15,504 nucleotides of DNA from an uncultured Chloroflexota bacterium (GTDB lineage: Bacteria > Chloroflexota > UBA4733), in contig CALBSQ010000081.1 in the NCBI GenBank assembly GCA_937967325.1, positions 1 to 15,504 of the forward strand, in the 5' to 3' direction. A model generated the notes under the pieces. That model did no database searches and was not told the DNA's origin. It was given only the letters and a program-made list of their open reading frames with translations. The position numbers and the translations under genes are program-made. Within the stretch, counting starts at the first letter, position 1. Each line of letters starts with the position of its first letter. Below are positions 12,286-15,504 of the stretch, in pieces.

Positions 12286-13508
12286 GCGGGCTGCAGTCCG
12301 CGCGCCACCTTGCGCACGGCGCGGGCCACGTCGTGAATGTCCTCATCACGATAGCTCTCGTTGATCGAGAGCGTCACCATGTGCTCCAGCGCCTCCTCCG
12401 TGCGGGGACACAGGCCCGGACCATACTCGATCTGCCGATCGGTGAACGCTGGGATGAACGGCACGTGCGACGAGCCAAAGGTGACCTTGTTTGCCAGCGC
12501 TTCCGCGCACATGTAGATGGGTTTCTGGATATAGCCGGCCCCTGCCTGTACGCCCTCTGCCGTGAGGGCGCGGGCGAAGTCCGTCGCCGGCACGGAGTCC
12601 ACTCGCAGCGGGTAGGACCAGTAAGTATGCTCCCCGCCTGGCGTTACCGGCGCTGGCGTAATGCCGTCTTCATCGCTGATCAAGCTGGTGAGCAGGTCAC
12701 CGAGAGTATGCCGGCGATCGACTACTGCCTGCACCTTCTCGATCTGGGCAACTCCGACCGCTCCCTGCAGCTCCGTCATGCGGTAGTTGGGCGCCAGGAA
12801 GAGATAGGTGCGCGGCCCCCATTGTCGGCGCGCCCAGCCCTTGTCGACGAAGAACTGCATACGCTCCCACAGCTCCTCGTCGTCGGTGATCGTCATGCCG
12901 CCGTCACCGGTGGTGAGGTGCTTGGACTGCTGCAAGCTGAAGGCGCCGATGTCGCCGAAGGTCCCGCAAAGGCGGCCGCGATAGCGGGTGAGGTGCGCCT
13001 GGCTGCAATCTTCGATGAGGGATACGTCGTGCTTCCGGGCGATCGACGTCAGCGCGTCCATGTCGCACGGATTGCCGAACAGGTGGACGGCAATGATGGC
13101 CTTAGTTCGCGGCGTAATCTTGGCTTCCACGTCGGCAGGATCCATGTTGTAGGTGTGATCGATGTCGGCGAAGATGGGGATGGCGTTCTGATAGAGGATG
13201 GGAACGATCGTCCCCAGGTCGGTGATCGGCGCGGTGATGATCTCATCGCCCGGCTCGGGATTGATCGTGCCAACCGCGACGTGGATGGCCGCTGTCCCGG
13301 AGGTCGACGGTGCGGCGTGTCGGGCGCCATAGAGCTGGGCAAACAAGTCGCAGAATCGGGGCACAAATGTTCCGGACGGCCCGAACAGGTTTTGCGAGCG
13401 GATCGCCTCGCTCACCAACTCCACTTCGCGCTCGGAAAAGGGAGTCCGCCGCGGAAAGGGTTCCTTCCGCACTGGGGGCCCACCGTCGACGGCGAGGCGC
13501 TCTGTCAC
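12282..13508 (-). CDS. DegT/DnrJ/EryC1/StrS-family PLP-dependent aminotransferase
   Basis: A 408-aa fold-type I PLP enzyme that typically transfers an amino group to a keto-sugar or keto-cyclitol. GPSGTFVPRFCDLFA (43-57) and STSGTAAIHVAV (68-79) form the cofactor-phosphate region. IEDCSQAH (165-172) holds the PLP-contacting Asp167. FSLQQSKHLTTGDGGM (190-205) holds the Schiff-base Lys196. The N-terminus (LAVDGGPPVRKEPFPRR) resembles the scyllo-inosose aminotransferase-like branch, so an aminocyclitol or amino-sugar role is a reasonable inference. The start is a GTG at 13508 with AAGGAGG (13514-13520) 5 nt away; that motif overlaps the stop codon of the upstream gene, with a 10-nt gap between the two. 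Full-length and intact. Confidence 0.95.
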   Translation of the reverse strand: MTERLAVDGGPPVRKEPFPRRTPFSEREVELVSEAIRSQNLFGPSGTFVPRFCDLFAQLYGARHAAPSTSGTAAIHVAVGTINPEPGDEIITAPITDLGTIVPILYQNAIPIFADIDHTYNMDPADVEAKITPRTKAIIAVHLFGNPCDMDALTSIARKHDVSLIEDCSQAHLTRYRGRLCGTFGDIGAFSLQQSKHLTTGDGGMTITDDEELWERMQFFVDKGWARRQWGPRTYLFLAPNYRMTELQGAVGVAQIEKVQAVVDRRHTLGDLLTSLISDEDGITPAPVTPGGEHTYWSYPLRVDSVPATDFARALTAEGVQAGAGYIQKPIYMCAEALANKVTFGSSHVPFIPAFTDRQIEYGPGLCPRTEEALEHMVTLSINESYRDEDIHDVARAVRKVARGLQPA

Positions 13509-13518
13509 CGATTCCTCC

Positions 13519-15048
13519 TTAGCCGTTGGGGTAGGCTTGCGTCAGGATGACGCCGACATCGTGGTTGGCTTTGTCGATGGCGTCCTTGGGGGCGATCGTG
13601 CCGCTCAGGGACGCGTTCACCTGGGTGGATAGCGCGCCCATCCACTTGCCATAATTTGAGTCGTACAGGTCATACATGAAGGGAGAGGAGCTGAGCCCGG
13701 TCTGGTAATCGGCCGGACGCGCCCCCAGAAAATCTGACGACGCGGCGGCTGCCCGGTTGACCGGCAACCCTCCCCAGGCGACACAGAGCGGTACCTGGGC
13801 GTCCTTGCCGATCAAGAACTTGATGAATTCCCATGACGGCGCGACGGTCGAGGGCTTGTTGCTGATCACCAGGCCGTCGGGTCCGCCATAGGCTTTGCGG
13901 GCCTGCGTGCCCTTGGGCAGCTTGGCGACGCCCCACTGGAACGGTACCGGCGCCTTGCGCATGCTGCCAATCAACGTGGTGAGGGCGATGGTGAAGCCCA
14001 GCCGCCCTGCCTGCCAGGGATTGTTCTTGAGGTAACCGGGTTTGGCCAATGCCTTGTACTTCTGCACCGAGTCGGTCAGGTAGGTGAGCGTATCCAGCGC
14101 GGCGGCCGACTGGCTCAACACGCAGCGGGTGCGCGACTGGTTGAGCACCTGGCCGCCGTTGGCCAGCGTGGTGTCGATGAAGGGCCAGCCGGGGATGCCG
14201 TACTGTGCCGTCGAGCCATCACCGCTATCCTTGGTAATCTTGGCGGCGGCGTCGCGCAACGTGTCAAATGTCCAGTCGTCCGTGGGCGGCTGGATAGCGG
14301 CGCGCTGCAACAAGTCGGCGTTGTAATACAGCACATTGATCACCCAGTCGCGCGGGATGCCATACTTCTTTCCGCTGCCGGGTGGTGAATCCCACTGATT
14401 GAGCGTCTCCTCGTAAAACTGGCCGAGGTCCAGGTCGCGGTGGATCAATGGGTCCAATGGCGTGAGCTGGTTGCGCTGAATGTACTCGAAGTAGTAGGTG
14501 GGGGCCGTGTTCCAAACGTCAGGCGGCGTGCCTCCCGCGAAGGAGGCGTCGATCTTGGTGAAATAGTCGCTGAAGTTGGTATTGACGGTGTACTGCACCT
14601 GAATCTTCGGATTCTGCTTCATGAAAATGCCGACTTGCTCGTTCTCGACATCCCTCACCTGGCCGTTGTATTGCCAGTACTCGATGGCGGCGGCCGCGGC
14701 GGTCGCGGAGGTTGCCGCGGCCGGAGTTGGCGTCGCGACCGCGCTGGCTGCCGAAGCTGACGCCGTAGCGGTCGCGGCGGCAGAGCTGGTGGAGGACGCT
14801 GAGGTAGAGGCAACCGTTGTGGCAGCGGCTGGGGCCGCCGACGAGGCGCTCGACGCGACCGTCGTGGCCGCGGCGCTTGACGGCGACGCCGCCTGGCTCG
14901 TGGAGGCGCTGTTCGTCGCCGCGCTGGGCGCTTGCCCGCCGCAAGCGGCGAGCAGGCCGGCCGCCACGAGGACAGCCCCGGCCGTGCAGGATCGAAGGAC
15001 GGCACGCCGCGATAGCGATTGTTCAGCTCCGGCTTGTTGCTTGCCCAT
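13519..15048 (-). CDS. Extracellular solute-binding lipoprotein (ABC sugar uptake, family 1-like), Tat-exported
   Basis: A 509-aa substrate-binding protein. SRRAVLRS (13-20) is a twin-arginine motif, followed by a hydrophobic stretch and the lipobox LLAAC (C36), so it is a lipid-anchored Tat substrate. Residues 40-120 are a long Ala/Ser/Thr/Val low-complexity linker. The binding domain follows, with IEYWQYNGQV, GGTPPDVWN (the family's DV-W pattern), KKYGIPRDWVINVLYYNADLL, QYGIPGWPFIDTTL, KPSTVAPSWEFIKFLIG and a C-terminal YGKWMGALSTQVNASL. ATG 15048 is preferred (AGGAAGG about 11 nt upstream); a GTG at 15087 lacks a ribosome binding site. It is first in an operon with the aminotransferase and the ceramidase-like hydrolase. 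No permease or ATPase gene is present, so the transport partners must lie elsewhere. I see no clear promoter in 15049-15191. Confidence 0.93.
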   Translation of the reverse strand: MGKQQAGAEQSLSRRAVLRSCTAGAVLVAAGLLAACGGQAPSAATNSASTSQAASPSSAAATTVASSASSAAPAAATTVASTSASSTSSAAATATASASAASAVATPTPAAATSATAAAAAIEYWQYNGQVRDVENEQVGIFMKQNPKIQVQYTVNTNFSDYFTKIDASFAGGTPPDVWNTAPTYYFEYIQRNQLTPLDPLIHRDLDLGQFYEETLNQWDSPPGSGKKYGIPRDWVINVLYYNADLLQRAAIQPPTDDWTFDTLRDAAAKITKDSGDGSTAQYGIPGWPFIDTTLANGGQVLNQSRTRCVLSQSAAALDTLTYLTDSVQKYKALAKPGYLKNNPWQAGRLGFTIALTTLIGSMRKAPVPFQWGVAKLPKGTQARKAYGGPDGLVISNKPSTVAPSWEFIKFLIGKDAQVPLCVAWGGLPVNRAAAASSDFLGARPADYQTGLSSSPFMYDLYDSNYGKWMGALSTQVNASLSGTIAPKDAIDKANHDVGVILTQAYPNG

Positions 15049-15191
15049 GACCTGGTCGACCTTCCTACCAGCAGATGGCTGGTCCACCGCGTGAGACGCG
15101 ACAATCGAACGCTGCGAAGCGAACCCATCGGCATAGCAAGCTCATAAGGTGTATGGTACACGGAACCGGCTTGATCGATTGCCGGCGCCGC

Positions 15192-15460
15192 CGGACTATT
15201 AGTGATCTTGTTGGGGAAATCGGCTGGTGCGGGACTGGCCCCCTCTCTGCCTTCGGCATCTCTCCCCCAAGTTTGGGGGAGAGCGGTAGTGGGAACATCG
15301 CTCCCCGCACCGGCCCGATCCGAGTTCCGAACGGCAAGCCGTTCCGCCGTCAACGTTGCCGTGGCGGCTCTCCCCCAGGATTGGGGGAGAGGTGGCGAAG
15401 CCGGAGAGGGGGCCAGTCCCGCACCAGCCGATTTCGCCCACCAAATCATGCATTGTCCGG
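15192..15460. repeat. Inverted-repeat element with nested palindromes (REPIN/MITE-like)
   Basis: Bases 15216-15247 are the exact reverse complement of 15404-15435 (32 nt), and weaker similarity extends outward to about 15192 and 15460. Each arm also carries its own palindrome: CTCTCCCCCAA-GT-TTGGGGGAGAG at 15260-15283, and CTCTCCCCCA-GGAT-TGGGGGAGAG at 15368-15391. As a result both strands can be read as the same peptide-like string (LVGEIGWCGTGPLS), which could cause false gene calls. There is no coding capacity for a transposase. It lies upstream of the solute-binding protein gene. The structure fits two REP-like units in inverted orientation. Confidence 0.85.
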
Positions 15461-15504
15461 AACTGTCCCGTAACGGCGCCGTTCTTCGTTCGTCAGGAGT
15501 AGTA

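Noticed and set aside
12333..13550. A 405-codon open frame on the plus strand
   Set aside because: It is exactly antisense to the DegT aminotransferase, whose motifs and ribosome binding site are clear.
14660..14930. Possible tandem repeat in the solute-binding protein gene
   Set aside because: The segment encodes the Ala/Ser/Thr-rich linker that is common after lipoprotein signals; it is low-complexity without a fixed repeat unit.
14655..15473. Long frames over the inverted-repeat element on both strands
   Set aside because: They arise because the element is an inverted repeat and read almost the same peptide on both strands; there is no start signal or domain.

Overview
This is a GC-rich bacterial chromosomal window. 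It combines GC-rich codon third positions, frequent GTG starts, strong AGGAGG-type ribosome binding sites, a Tat-type lipoprotein signal, a set of small stress and membrane proteins (Hsp20, PRC-barrel, GlsB/YeaQ, Lmo0937-like) and CTCTCCCCC-type palindromic repeats. Together these suggest a Chloroflexota (Thermomicrobia-like) host. That assignment is inference; there is no rRNA or other phylogenetic marker here.

Left part (1-2760). A perfect 20-bp inverted repeat lies at the window edge. Next come a short Schlafen AlbA_2-domain gene that looks cut off at its C-terminus and, upstream of it on the same strand, a tyrosine recombinase with an intact catalytic domain but an in-frame amber codon and no credible start. 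This looks like the remains of an integrated element. Divergently transcribed is an Hsp20 chaperone gene with two overlapping palindromes in its upstream region, followed by a remnant of a ClpX-type zinc finger and a 53-aa membrane peptide.

Middle part (2760-6160). A Walker A P-loop fragment converges, across a probable bidirectional terminator, on a minus-strand array. In transcription order that array is a GlsB/YeaQ-type membrane protein, an uncertain ORF holding a 31-bp palindrome, a double PRC-barrel protein, and two overlapping genes that share an apparently uncharacterised C-terminal domain (FVDDP ... STEDLR ... YRS-F-Q). It looks like an envelope and stress-response neighbourhood.

Centre (6160-10850). 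A polytopic membrane protein is split by what appears to be a one-base loss in a G tract. An OmpR-type response regulator with a degenerate receiver follows. Next come a SnoaL-like protein and a hypothetical gene, preceded by near-identical 18-bp direct repeats (GAACTT-like), then a single-domain response regulator directly upstream of a slipin (SPFH) gene.

Right part (10890-15504). A tight minus-strand operon encodes, in order, a Tat lipoprotein solute-binding protein, a DegT-type PLP aminotransferase and a neutral-ceramidase-like hydrolase, with a 10-nt gap and then a GTGA overlap. No ABC permease or ATPase gene is present. Upstream lies a roughly 270-bp inverted-repeat element with nested palindromes, resembling a REPIN or MITE. 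No tRNA, rRNA or CRISPR array was seen. The best candidates for something undescribed are the paired FVDDP/STEDLR genes beside the PRC-barrel gene, and the three-gene uptake/transaminase/hydrolase operon.
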